From Malaya genurostris (Eukaryota > Arthropoda > Insecta > Diptera > Culicidae): DNA of 64,000 bases. The position numbers and the translations under genes are program-made. The stretch is taken from assembly GCF_030247185.1 (NCBI RefSeq), contig NC_080571.1:64642172-64706171 (forward strand), written 5' to 3'. Below, piece after piece: positions 12,901 to 23,057 of the stretch. Each line of letters begins with the position of its first letter. Within the stretch, counting starts at the first letter, position 1. The notes under the pieces are model-generated. The model worked only from the letters and a program-made list of their open reading frames with translations. It was not told the origin of the DNA and did no database searches.

Positions 12901-15900
12901 TAATACTTGATCACGCCACCGCATCACCCGTGCGAACTCTTATATTCAAGGTAGAACAGCAGAGCATGTAAAAAGCATTCGGTCTGTTTCATGGTATAGC
13001 ATTTCATAAGGCTTATATAAACCAATGAGAGTTTGTCCTTGTTTACTTTCTCTTCTGTTGAAAACTCCTTCATTTTCACGTTTACTTACAAAATGTTCGT
13101 GTAGAATGAAAGACAATATTTACATTTTTCTAACAGTACCGGATATTTAATGAACGTTTGAATAATAACGCAGATATTGTCGAAGGAGAAAGTAAACAAA
13201 GAGGATCTGTCAATTTGTTTTAGGCCCTTCTGAAATGTTTACATCGAACTGAACTAGAACATTTGTATGGATTTGATAGCTGAATGATCTACCTAGTTCA
13301 CAAGCAGGTACTAACTGAACTAAATAGTTAGACCGAGAATATGTTTATAGATTCCGTCTTGTGCGAAAGTTTGTACTATGCAGAACGGTGTGGGATGTTT
13401 TCATACATGACGCATAGACTATCTATATCGACCGAAGCAGAACTGCTACTGAATGAAATACGAGGTGTGAAGCAACGATCAAAACCGTCGGCCATGTTGA
13501 AGGAACCAATTGAATGACAAAATTACGACATGCTGTGATTGGCTCGTGAAAACATGGATTGATTCGTACAGATTTTTAAATGGTGAATTATTGTAATAAT
13601 AAAACAATAAATGTTTAAGTTGAATGTTTTCGAATTGCTTGGTAGTTAAATTAAATAAATTCATCAACAAATCACTGAGTTGTACGCGCTCAAAATTATG
13701 ACAGGAAAAGGCAATCACAGGCGTCATGAATTGATGCTCGTTTATACCGAATATTTTAGCAACACGCAGCCCCCTTGGGTTCGATTCCCATCCCTGCACA
13801 TAGAGTCAGAAAAATTTTCTGGCCCGAAGAGGCGAATGATCTTAAGGTTAAAACCTCTATAATCGAAACAAAAAAAAAATATTTTAACAAACTTAAATTT
13901 TGAGTTATTTGTGGTTATCTAATACCGTTTTCGTTTTTGAACCTACACGCGGGCGACTTTGACTCCGAGTAAAACGTAGTACGCGCCATAAACAACTCAT
14001 AAGTAGTACGCGCTATAAACAACAACTCAGAAAAAAATAAACAAACTCGCGTGGATGTCGTGTGCGACCCGAGAAAATTTTCAGAGCGAAACTACGCGAT
14101 TGGAGTCCGATCTAGAGCGACCCCAGGTTGCTAAAACAAACATCTTAAATGTTGTTTGGGCGACTCTCGAGCTGCTCTGATCAATAAACGAAAACGGTAT
14201 AATATTACAAACATATTTAAAGCGTCATTCGATCGAAATACAGAATACACATTTTCAAATTCGATGGAAAAAATCCGATTCAATCGAAATACAGAATAAA
14301 GTAATATCTTCATGTTACAACTTTGAGCTGTATCCATTTGCGAGCCACCGTTTCGCTCGTAAATGGAGATTCCTGTATGCACACGACCCCGTCCACAATT
14401 TCACTCCATTGAAGTAATACTTTCAAATCAAGTTAAATGTGGCAAATCCATCCACAAATCAGCGAGATTACAAGTGCTTCAAATAAGGCCCGAAAAATCT
14501 ATCACCGATAGTTATAAATTTACCGGTGAATCAAAATCAACAGCTAATTGGTATTCAATATACTCAAGTGAACACGGTGTGGAGCAGATGGAAAATAGCA
14601 TCCGCATACCGCACACAGTACTGCATAGCCCGAGTTAGCGGTTCAATGCATAGAACGCTGGCCTTACAATCCAATTGTCGTATGTTCGAGTCCCGCCCTG
14701 GAAGGTTTTATTGGGTCAGTAGGGTCGTAGTACTAGCCTTGCAATGATTCTGTATGCTATGAATCGGCTGCGAAGTCTGTCAAAACAGAAAGGCCAAATT
14801 TCACAAAAGAATGTAATGCCAAGACTTTGCTTTTTATACCGCACAGTGACTATTCAGCGAGCGAATGGATTCAATTTTAAGTTTTGTCATCCACTTGCTA
14901 GTCAAACTGCATGCCTCGCTCACAGCTAGGTGTTGACTTAGTGAAAAATGTGCGGGAGCATATATTTTTAGATTCCGTTTTGTGCGATAGCATATAAAGG
15001 GTGATTTTTTAAGAGCTTGAGAACTTTTTTAAACAATAAAACGCATAAAATTTGCAAAATCTCATCGGTTCTTTATTTTAAACGTTAGATTGGTACATGA
15101 CATTTACTTTTTGAAGATAATTTCATTTAAATGTTGACCGCGGCTGCGTCTTAGGTGGTCCATTCGGAAAATCCGCTTTTTTATCGACAAATTTTGTTCA
15201 GCGATGAGGCTCATTTCTGGTTGAATGGCTACGTAAATAAGCAAAATTGCCGCATTTGGAGTGAAGAGCAACCAGAAGCCGTTCAAGAACTGCCCATGCA
15301 TCCCGAAAAATGCACTGTTTGGTGTGGTCTGTACGCTGGTGGAATCATTGGACCGTATTTTTTCAAAGATGCTGTTGGACGCAACGTTACAGTGAATGGC
15401 GATCGCTATCGTTCGATGCTAACAAACTTTTTGTTGCCAAAAATGGAAGAACTGAACTTGGTTGACATGTGGTTTCAACAAGATGGCGCTACATGCCACA
15501 CAGCTCGCGATTCTATGGCCATTTTGAGGGAAAACTTCGGAGAACAATTCATCTCAAGAAATGGACCGGTAAGTTGGCCACCAAGATCATGCGATTTGAC
15601 GCCTTTAGACTATTTTTTGTGGGGCTACGTCAAGTCTAAAGTCTACAGAAATAAGCCAGTAACTATTCCAGCTTTGGAAGACAACATTTCCGAAGAAATT
15701 CGGGCTATTCCGGCCGAAATGCTCGAAAAAGTTGCCCAAAATTGGACTTTCCGAATGGACCACCTAAGACGCAGCCGCGGTCAACATTTAAATGAAATTA
15801 TCTTCAAAAAGTAAATGTCATGTACCAATCTAACGTTTAAAATAAAGAACCGATGAGATTTTGCAAATTTTATGCGTTTTATTGTTTAAAAAAGTTCTCA

Positions 15901-18900
15901 AGCTCTTAAAAAATCACCCTTTATTTTTAGATTCCGTTTTGTGCGATAGTTCGTACTGCGTAAAACGGTCGAGAGGATAACATCACTATGGCAAGCTGTG
16001 TTTGACTCATTTCTCTTATTATTACGCATCTTTGGGCTTACTATCACTGTCGCCCTTTTTCGTTTAGAGTTGTGATACTATCTAAGGTTTGCGCACAGCA
16101 AAATCTAGGCAAAGAAAAAAATGCAGTATGGGCGATTTACACCCTCATTCTACATAATTGAAAATTGAGCGACACACCGCTCAAATTCACAAAAAGTGCA
16201 CGCACTCTAAACTTGAGTTACCTCATATCTACTCATTTTTGAGTTTAGAGACGAAGCTTTCAAAATTTGAGTATTTTTTACTAAATATTTTTTTTGAAAA
16301 TTTGAGTGAGTTTAACTCAAAACTTGAAAGCCTTGCAGTCAAATTAAAAACATTCTTATTCGTAAATGATGATATACAAAGTCATTCTTTTTTTTAAATA
16401 GAAAGCCCAGAAAAGTGTTTCAAACCCGTTTCCTTTTGACCGGTTTTTAGTCAAAATTGAACGATGTTGATATCCTTATGTTGTACTTCTCACTTAGCAT
16501 AATGAAAACCACAAACTTTCTATTGAAAACATCTATGATTGATGATTTATGGTTTCAAAAACCAGATCTAGGAACGACAATGAAAAACGACGTATTCTTG
16601 CATCCTTAGATTCGATAAGAATATTCCGATAAAGAAAACGCACTGAACTGCTAGAAGCTTTTTTTTCACTCAAATGTTTGAAAACTCAACGCTTACTCTA
16701 TTGTATGAATAAATGCGAGAGAACTAATGGCCTGAGCAAATTTTACTCAAATCCATACTCAAATATTGACATATTGTTCCAGTTTATTAATTTGAGTAGT
16801 CGCAACTCAAACCCTGAGTTAAGTTCAACGAGCGTGTAACGTTCTATCTATTGGCGTTCTAACAACAATGCGACATGTAGATGGCACTGTGGTTCAAACG
16901 ATTATGTTTGCGAATGAAGCTGTCAAAATACATAGAAATGTTCATTCTTTAGTGAATTTTTATTTATTTGTAGTTGAAATTCGAATAATCAAAGAATATT
17001 CTTTTGTTACCGGGGAAAAACATTGAATTCTATAAATTAAAATTTCAATCAATTTTTTAATATTTCGCTTGAGAATAAATAAGTTTTTTGCTTTCGGAAT
17101 CGCCTACAGATTAGCGGCCCTTACACGAGTCATTAAAAATGTCATTCCTAAAAAATAATATAATTTAAATGAACGTGTAATGGTGCAGTAATGACGAGAT
17201 TTCTAACAAATTTGAAATACATCATTACTTAGTCATCATTTAAAATGACATTTTTAATGCTCGTGTAAGGGCCGCTATTGATAAGGTTGACATACCCAGT
17301 AGTGGTTTAAACCTCTATTTTCGATTACGAAAACTGAAGACCTAACTTCACTTAGCATCAATATCTAAACATAGTTCAGTATTGAAGAAAATAAAGTTTT
17401 ACTTTTCATGCGAATGCAAAAGTTTTACCTATCGCGTAGGTTTGTTTAAGGAAATATTACTATGTTAGTAACTATTTCCGCATTTAATACTCGATTCCTG
17501 TTGCTCTATGTGATAATCATCATCGTTTTCTTGATCCATAAAGTGAAACATAGAAGCCTGCTACCCTATGCTTCACCATTATGGCAAGATGCCAAATTAG
17601 ATCAAAACAACACATGACTCTTGTGATTTGGGATAAGAGGTAGTAATCGTTTGTGGAGATACTCGTAGACGTAAACTTGATTAACTGTAGTTACGGAGGC
17701 TTTTCTCTCCAAACCACAACAATGAATATCCGATAAAAATTCATTCAGTTTTAGCGAAATTTGACAACTTTTTCGGCCTAAGATGATCATCGACCTAATA
17801 ATACGGTATGAGCTTTAAGATCAGGAAGCAACGTGCAGTTGCTTTGAAATTTTTCATAATCATCCATAAACACGCATCCAAATGTTGTCAGTGATTTTTC
17901 GATTAATTACCGACCTATATCCTGTCGCTTTCTTCGCTTTTTGAACGGAAAAAGCTCGACGTTTAGACTTTTTTAACCACGTCTCGGATGGAAAGGTATT
18001 CCGCTGAGATTTGAAGTTGTTGTTTCGTAGCGAAATTTTGCTGTGCGATTATTTTTTCGATTTCTTCGCGTTTCGCCTTCGGCTCATCAGTGCTTAAAGC
18101 AGTTCAAATTGAACTGCCATCTCAGCCTAACAGTTCAATTTGAACCGCTAAGCAGAAGCAAAGTCCACACTATTTATGTGACCCTTTAATTTTTTTTGTT
18201 GACTTCTGTCAATATGTACAAACAAACGCATGACTGTTTCAATTAGTTGGGTGCTGGTTTGTGTAAATATGCTTTTACTAAACCTGTAGTTAACGAAAGT
18301 TCTACTAACACTTCGCTACATAGAATATGCCTCTAGTCTATGATCTTAATGTTTTTTTTTAATTTTTCTTTAAATCACACCATCCACAGCGACGATGTCC
18401 GTGAAAAGATGAAATCACGTTATCTCAGCAATCCGGACTACAACTTCGAGAAAGTCAATCGCGCCTCGATGGCTTGTGGCCCCATGGTCAAGTGGGCTAT
18501 CGCTCAGGTACTGTAGTCGTACTTCCGTAGTTGGAGTCTAATTTACTTAACATTTGACAAAAGATCATTTGGCAAACATCTCACTGTATTTTTTTTTTCA
18601 TACCCAGGTTGAGTATGCGGATATGTTGAAACGTGTAGAGCCGCTGCGCGACGAGTTGGGATCCCTGGAACATCGAGCTGAGACCAACATCAAGCACGGT
18701 CAGGAGGTGAAAGAACTGATTGCTCAGCTCGAGCAAAGCATTGCTTCGTACAAGGAGGAATACGCACAGCTCATCTCGCAGGCACAAGCCATCAAAACCG
18801 ATCTGGAGAATGTGCAGGCCAAGGTTGACCGTTCGATCGCTCTGCTGAAAAGTTTAGTGATCGAACGAGAACGGTGGGAGGCGACCAGTGAAACTTTCCG

Positions 18901-21900
18901 CTCGCAAATGTCTACCATCATCGGAGACGTGCTGCTGTCGGCTGCCTTCATCGCTTACGGTGGATACTTCGATCAACACTACCGAAGCAATCTGTTCGCT
19001 ACCTGGTGTCAACATTTGCAGGCAGCGAATATTCAATTCAGAGCCGATATCGCTCGAACTGAGTATTTGTCCAATCCGGATGAACGGCTGCGCTGGCAGG
19101 CGAATGCTTTGCCGACTGACGATCTTTGCACTGAAAACGCAATCATGCTGAAACGCTTCAACCGATACCCGCTAATAATCGATCCATCGGGACAGGCTAC
19201 TGAGTTCATCTTGAACGAGTTTAAGGATAAGAAAATTACCAAAACTAGCTTCCTGGATGATTCGTTCCGTAAAAATCTTGAATCTGCTTTGCGTTTCGGT
19301 AACCCACTTCTGGTACAGGATGTTGAAAACTATGATCCTATACTGAATCCGGTACTGAATCGTGAGCTGCGTCGTACGGGTGGGCGTGTTTTAATTACCC
19401 TCGGAGACCAGGATATCGATTTGTCACCTTCGTTTGTGATCTTCTTATCTACGCGAGACCCAACCGTCGAGTTCCCGCCAGATATATGCTCTCGCGTTAC
19501 TTTCGTGAACTTTACCGTCACGAGAAGCTCACTGCAGTCGCAATGTTTGAACCAGGTGTTGAAGGCCGAGAGACCAGATATCGATGAGAAACGATCCGAT
19601 CTGTTGAAACTGCAAGGTGAATTCCATTTGCGTCTAAGACAATTGGAGAAGAGCTTGCTGCAAGCGCTTAATGATGCCAAGGGTAAAATTCTGGACGATG
19701 ACTCAGTTATTACAACTTTGGAAACATTGAAGAAGGAAGCTGCAGATATTGGTCAGAAGGTTGAGGAAACCGACAAGGTTATTGCCGAGATTGAAACTGT
19801 TTCACAGCAGTACCTATCGTTGTCGCAAGCCTGTAGTAACATCTATTTCACTATGGACAGCTTGAACCAGGTTCACTTCCTGTATCAATACTCACTGAAA
19901 ATGTTCCTGAACATTTTCAGCACCGTACTACATAACAATCCACGACTGGAGGGTAAAACTGATCACACCGGACGTCTGTCCATCATCACGTCTGACCTTT
20001 ATCGGGTGTGTTACGAACGCGTAGCACGTGGTATGCTTCATGCTGACCGGCTGACATTTGCCATTCTGTTGTGTCGAATTCATCTGAAGGGAACAAGTGA
20101 AGCAAACTTGGATCAGGAATTCAGTTTCTTCCTGCGCAACAAGGAAGGCTTAGTAAGCTCTCCCCACCATATCGATGGCGTCAGTGCTGAGCAGTTGGAG
20201 TCAGTTACACGTTTAGCAAATCGTCTCCTCAATTTCCGGAAACTGTTTGAAAAGATTCAATCTATGCCGGAACTGACGGCATGGTTACAGCAGGGATCGC
20301 CGGAACAAAACGTTCCTGTACTGTGGGATGAATCGAAGGCACTTTCCGCCATCTCAGCTGCTATGCATCAACTTTTACTGATTCAAGCGTTCCGACCAGA
20401 CCGTGTCATTGCTGCCGCACATCTGTTTGTTGCTACCGTACTAGGAGAAGACTTTATGCCACAGGCTGAAAAGGAACTCGATTTCGGAACTTGCGTGGAA
20501 AAGGAACTTACCAGCAATACACCGGCATTACTTTGCTCCGTCACCGGATACGATGCATCTTCGCGGGTGGATGATTTGGCAGCTGAACTCAATAAGCAGA
20601 TCTCAAGCATTGCTATCGGATCGGCTGAAGGTTTTAATCAAGCCGAACGCGTTATTAATATGGCTTGTAAATCTGGACGATGGGTTCTCCTCAAGAACGT
20701 TCATCTTGCTCCACAGTGGCTCGTTCAGTTGGAGAAAAAGTTACACTCTTTACAGCCACACTCTGGATTCCGGCTGTTCCTTACTATGGAAATCAATCCG
20801 AAAGTACCGGTCAACCTTCTACGAGCCGGACGTATCTTCGTATATGAACCTCCTCCAGGCATTCGAGCAAATCTTCTACGAACCTTCTCTACAGTCCCAG
20901 CAGCTCGTATGATGAAACAACCCAGTGAACGTGCTCGTCTCTATTTCCTGCTTTCTTGGTTCCATGCTATTGTACAGGAACGCTTGCGTTACGTACCGCT
21001 TGGCTGGGCCAAGAAGTATGAGTTCAACGAGTCCGATTTGCGCGTTGCCTGTGATACATTGGACACTTGGATCGACGCTACTGCTATGGGCCGTACGAAT
21101 CTCCCACCAGAGAAAGTTCCATGGGACGCTTTGGTAACGTTACTCTCTCAAAGCATCTACGGTGGTAAAATTGATAACGATTTCGATCAGCGCTTGCTAT
21201 CATCGTTCTTGTCCAAATTGTTCACGGCTCATAGTTTCGAAGCTGAATTCGCCCTGGTAGCCAATGTGGATGGTGTTGCTGGTGGACCAAACGGACAGCG
21301 ACACATTACAATGCCGGATGGAACCCGTCGAGATCATTTCCTCAAGTGGATTGAATCGTTGGCAGATCGCCAAACTCCTTCGTGGTTAGGATTACCCAAT
21401 AACGCGGAGAAGGTACTTTTGACTACACGTGGAACCGATTTAATCTGTAAGCTACTCAAAATGCAACAACTTGAAGATGATGATGAGCTAGCCTACAGCA
21501 ATGATGAGAGTTTAGCTACGGTGCAAACTCGCCAGGAGGATGGACGTCCATCATGGATGAAAACATTGCATAACAGTGCCCTGACTTGGTTAGAACTACT
21601 ACCGAAGCAGTTAGCCACGTTGAAACGAACTGTTGAAAACATCAAAGATCCGTTGTATCGCTACTTCGAACGGGAAGTTTCATCTGGTGCGAAACTGCTG
21701 CAAACGGTAGTTAGCGATCTGCAGGATGTGGTATTAATATGTCAAGGAGAAAAGAAACAAACCAACTATCATCGCACAATGTTGAGTGAACTAGTTCGTG
21801 GTATTCTTCCGGCAGGCTGGAGACGATACACAGTACCTGCGGGTTGTACTGTCATCCAGTGGGTAACCGATTTCAGTCATCGAATTCATCAACTGCAGAA

Positions 21901-22451
21901 AGTATCAACCTTAGTTTCGCAGGCCGGAGCTAAGGAATTACAGGTAATAACGTTGCTTCATCACTTAGTTTTAAAAATATTATCCTTTTTCTTTATTTTT
22001 TCCGCAGAGCTTCCCCGTCTGGCTTGGTGGTCTGTTCAATCCAGAGGCATATATTACTGCGACCCGCCAATGTGTAGCACAGGCGAACAGTTGGTCTTTG
22101 GAGGAGCTTACATTGAATGTTACCATCACCGAAAACGGATCCGATGGGTTTGACAACCTTAAGGATAGTAGCTTCGGCATATCGGGTTTGAAATTACAGG
22201 GCGCACAGTGTAAAAACAACCAGCTGCTGCTGACATCAGCAATTATGACGGAGCTCCCGTTGACATTGCTCAAATGGACAAGGATCGATTCGGAGGGCGC
22301 CCGAGCGACCAAACTAACGCTTCCAGTATACTTGAATTCAACCAGAACCGAGCTACTCTTCACAGTTGATATGACGGTTGCTCCCGGACAAGATCCGCAC
22401 AGTTTCTACGAACGAGGCGTTGCAGTATTGTCTTCTACTGCTTTGAACTAA
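2708..22451 (+). CDS. Dhc64C: Cytoplasmic dynein 1 heavy chain (3' ~83%)
   Basis: This is the motor subunit of cytoplasmic dynein, an AAA+ ATPase that walks toward microtubule minus ends carrying organelles, mRNPs and mitotic structures. Exons by eye: 2708-6928, 7277-10294, 10354-10594, then either 10695-10896 or 11417-11615, then 18390-18507, 18608-21943 and 22008-22451. All phases agree, giving about 3,859 residues with the first alternative exon. The family is ~4,640 residues, so roughly the first 780 are outside the window. Four P-loops are visible: AAA1 GPAGTGKT (from 6030), AAA2 GPSGSGKS (from 7328), AAA3 GPPGSGKT (from 8435) and AAA4 GVSGAGKT (from 9461). Near-continuous similarity to DYNC1H1 as I remember it identifies the cytoplasmic-1 class rather than an axonemal dynein. 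The gene looks intact. The alternative exons are described separately. Confidence 0.97.
7115..7141 (+). CDS. Dhc64C: Candidate 27-nt microexon between AAA1 and AAA2
   Basis: Inside the 348-nt intron 6929-7276, the 27 nt after AAAAAAAG and before a good donor (AAA|GTGAGT) read G-F-G-E-T-W-V-D-K in phase 0. That resembles the last residues of the preceding exon (G-G-A-W-M-E-K). Both neighbouring junctions are phase 0, so inclusion would add nine residues without a frameshift. A branch-point-like CTAAC sits at 7102-7106, but the pyrimidine tract is poor. It may be a tissue-specific or relic exon; no transcript evidence is available here. Confidence 0.4.
7277..10294 (+). CDS. Dhc64C: Dhc64C exon: AAA2, AAA3, AAA4, start of stalk
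   Basis: 1,006 codons between acceptor GATAG|GTG and donor CAG|GTATGT, phase 0 at both ends. AAA2 has GPSGSGKS early in the exon. AAA3, the regulatory nucleotide site, has GPPGSGKT and Walker B VLFCDEINL at about 8625-8655. AAA4 has GVSGAGKT and FILDESNVL at about 9627-9655. The exon ends in the helical run that begins coiled coil 1 of the stalk. All catalytic motifs are intact. Confidence 0.96.
10354..10594 (+). CDS. Dhc64C: Dhc64C exon: stalk coiled coil 1
   Basis: 241 nt, phase 0 in and phase 1 out, bounded by TTTTAG|GTTGAG and GCCG|GTAAGT. The ~80 residues are Lys/Glu/Gln-rich heptad-like sequence with the E-P-A-V-I-D-A-Q ending typical of dynein CC1. It feeds into one of two alternative MTBD exons, both of which complete the split codon as Ala. 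Confidence 0.95.
10695..10896 (+). CDS. Dhc64C: Dhc64C alternative MTBD exon 1 (divergent form)
   Basis: 202 nt between ACAATAG|CCGTTAGC and ATTAC|GTAATT, phase 1 in and phase 2 out. It encodes the end of CC1 and the first helices of the microtubule-binding domain, with the fixed landmark V-R-T-M-A-N-P-P-A. It is about two-thirds identical by eye to the second alternative exon and less like vertebrate DYNC1H1. The loop before D-W-K is longer (D-D-R-G-G) and the canonical M-R-E-N of the following helix reads V-K-D-S. It is preceded by only a 100-nt intron. It is open and splice-competent, so I read it as functional rather than a dead duplicate. Confidence 0.9.
10897..11416 (+). other. Dhc64C: Intron between the two alternative MTBD exons
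   Basis: 520 nt separate the donor of alternative exon 1 from the acceptor of exon 2. The segment is AT-rich, with a long T-rich run at about 11205-11235, several CTAAC-type branch-point candidates, and no transposon I recognise. It is a natural place for splice-choice elements, but no specific pairing or motif could be proved by eye. Confidence 0.6.
11417..11615 (+). CDS. Dhc64C: Dhc64C alternative MTBD exon 2 (canonical form)
   Basis: 199 nt between CCGATAG|CGGTC and ATAAC|GTAAGC, phase 1 in and phase 2 out, the same as the exon 522 nt upstream. The product keeps the family sequence A-V-K-S-I-K-K-Q-H-L and I-M-R-E-N-F as I remember it from DYNC1H1, so this is the canonical form. Including both alternatives adds 401 nt instead of 199 or 202 and shifts the frame, so they must be used one at a time. 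A strong pyrimidine tract lies well upstream (11200-11235). Confidence 0.92.
12440..12500 (+). repeat. Possible non-LTR retrotransposon 3' tail
   Basis: The segment GACCGATAGGTTAAAACC followed by GGGCTAAAATAAAC resembles the short 3' ends left by dead jockey-like LINEs in mosquitoes. Only the last ~60 bp are present. The assignment rests on resemblance alone. Confidence 0.3.
13024..13225. mobile_element. MITE, family with TTTGTTTACTTTCTC termini (copy 1)
   Basis: The left side carries TTGTTTACTTTCTCTTCT and the right side its inverse GAGAAAGTAAACAAAGAGG, about 200 bp apart. Related copies lie at 25981-26194 and 52915-53124. No coding capacity is present. Ends are approximate because this copy is diverged. 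Confidence 0.55.
13755..13879 (+). repeat. tRNA-related SINE, second family, 5'-truncated
   Basis: A B-box-like GGGTTCGATTCCC is followed by a GTCAGAAAAATTTTCTGGCCC body, then GGTTAAAACCTCTATAATCG and an A-rich tail. The inverted copy at 24866-25020 shares this order and is more complete at the tRNA-like end. It may be of the Gecko type; the family name is not certain. Confidence 0.65.
14628..14836 (+). repeat. tRNA-related SINE (Feilai-like), near full length
   Basis: This is the best copy in the window. A tRNA-like head begins near AGTTAGCGGTTCAATGC, the pol III B box GTTCGAGTCCC is at 14684-14694, and a shared body ends in AATGCCAAGACTTTGC. Other copies lie at 1-80, 481-602 and 40647-40851. 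It lies in a Dhc64C intron, in the sense orientation. Confidence 0.75.
14997..15921 (+). mobile_element. rosa-like (DD41D) mariner, 5' half replaced by inverted 3' end
   Basis: The element is flanked by TA duplications (14995-14996 and 15922-15923). Its terminal inverted repeats, AAGGGTGATTTTTTAAGAGC onward, are 174 bp long (14997-15170 and 15748-15921) and match at every base I compared. The right arm runs from the last transposase codons to the element end, so the left arm is an inverted copy of the right end that has replaced the normal 5' part, including the DNA-binding region. The element cannot make a complete transposase. Recent origin is inferred from the perfect arms. Confidence 0.85.
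15155..15814 (+). pseudogene. rosa-like mariner transposase, N-terminus lost
   Basis: The open frame encodes the DDE catalytic core. The first Asp lies in F-S-D-E-A-H-F, the second in W-F-Q-Q-D-G-A-T and the third in T-P-L-D-Y-F-L-W-G. I count 41 residues between the second and third Asp, the DD41D spacing of the rosa group of Tc1/mariner elements. The start of the frame (15155-15170) falls in the inverted-repeat arm and is not native. The N-terminal helix-turn-helix domains are absent, so the product is probably inactive or at most a repressor. Confidence 0.8.
17114..17275. mobile_element. Palindromic MITE, GCGGCCCTTACACGAG termini
   Basis: The left end GCGGCCCTTACACGAG and its inverse at the right end bound a 162-bp non-coding element flanked by TA at 17112-17113 and 17276-17277. 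The termini extend inward as near-perfect inverted repeats (ATTAAAAATGTCATT). A broken relative lies at about 55960-56025. Confidence 0.75.
18390..18507 (+). CDS. Dhc64C: Dhc64C exon: second half of MTBD
   Basis: 118 nt, bounded by CCACAG|C and CAG|GTACTG. It completes the Thr codon left by either alternative exon and encodes D-D-V-R-E-K-M and the conserved N-R-A-S-M-A-C-G-P helix. It is common to both forms, so both MTBD versions share their second half. Confidence 0.95.
18608..21943 (+). CDS. Dhc64C: Dhc64C exon: CC2, AAA5, AAA6 and C-terminal domain
   Basis: 1,112 codons between TACCCAG|GTTGAG and CAG|GTAATA. It begins with stalk coiled coil 2 (Y-A-D-M-L-K-R-V-E-P-L). AAA5 and AAA6 follow; neither has a working P-loop, as is normal for dynein (AAA5 has R-Y-P-L-I-I-D-P-S-G-Q-A). 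The regulatory C-terminal domain follows. Reading past the donor adds foreign residues before a stop at 22153, which supports the splice. Confidence 0.96.
22008..22451 (+). CDS. Dhc64C: Dhc64C terminal exon
   Basis: The last 147 codons plus TAA, after acceptor CCGCAG|AGC. It contains the conserved G-L-F-N-P-E-A-Y-I-T-A-T-R-Q and P-V-Y-L-N-S-T-R blocks and ends with the family's S-F-Y-E-R-G-V-A-V-L plus a short tail. The protein ends where other cytoplasmic dyneins end. Confidence 0.96.
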   Translation, partial: SFPVWLGGLFNPEAYITATRQCVAQANSWSLEELTLNVTITENGSDGFDNLKDSSFGISGLKLQGAQCKNNQLLLTSAIMTELPLTLLKWTRIDSEGARATKLTLPVYLNSTRTELLFTVDMTVAPGQDPHSFYERGVAVLSSTALN

Positions 22452-22555
22452 ACTTCAATAGAAAACAAACAATAATCGAATAATTATTATACTCACAATA
22501 TTTCATGGTTTTTGAATAACAGATAGTATACCAACTATATCAGCATACACACATT

Positions 22556-22561
22556 AATAAA
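22556..22561 (+). terminator. Dhc64C polyadenylation signal
   Basis: An AATAAA hexamer lies about 105 nt after the dynein stop codon in AT-rich sequence, giving a short 3' UTR. It is the first canonical signal downstream of the stop. Confidence 0.6.
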
Positions 22562-23057
22562 TATATTACTCATTCAGCATATTCTATCTTTTATTAACAT
22601 TGGGAAATTTCTCGTCGGAAAAAATCGTTATTTAGCAAGCTGGACATAAGGGCCCATATTACCGTTCTCATTTCCACTTTCACATTCACTTCACTTACAT
22701 GTCACTTAACTTAATTTTTACTATTACCAGTATCACGCACAGTGAAGTAATCACTGTAGTGAAAAAATCATTTTCGGCAACAAAATTTTAGTGATAATAT
22801 GCTCATAATAACCACAAGCTCGTTTAAGTAATTACTTTTTTCTCTGGAGCGATTTCCGTAAAAAGAACCTACATCCTTTTCACTTGGTTTCCACCGTGAA
22901 GTGATGCCTATAATAAGGGTCACAATCACTACTCTTGATTTTACGCATTTTCAATGGATCTTGTGAACACGTGGTTCACAAATCACGTTTTCGTCCATTA
23001 GTCGTTGATTATCTTTAAAAATGTTTGTGGAGTTTTTCTTGTTTTTCTCGAATGCTA

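Larger units (their letters stand above)
11616..18389 (+). other. Large Dhc64C intron downstream of the alternative exons
   Basis: 6.8 kb from the donor of alternative exon 2 to the acceptor CCACAG|C at 18389. It contains a LINE-like tail (about 12440-12500), a MITE (13024-13225), two SINEs (13755-13879 and 14628-14836), a rosa-like mariner (14997-15921) and a short palindromic MITE (17114-17275). The stretch 16150-16840 is unusually rich in TTGAGT and ACTCAA words on both strands, probably an old foldback element. I found no third MTBD exon here. Confidence 0.75.

Noticed and set aside
14628..14836. A tRNA gene suggested by the B box GTTCGAGTCCC
   Set aside because: No cloverleaf or paired acceptor stem can be built, and the same sequence recurs several times in the window with a SINE body and tail.
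11616..18389. A third alternative MTBD exon
   Set aside because: I searched for the M-A-N-P-P landmark and a phase 1-in, phase 2-out open segment and found none; only transposons are visible.
18581..21137. Other-frame ORFs inside the AAA5/AAA6 exon
   Set aside because: They overlap intact dynein coding sequence, have no domain and no independent splice or start context.
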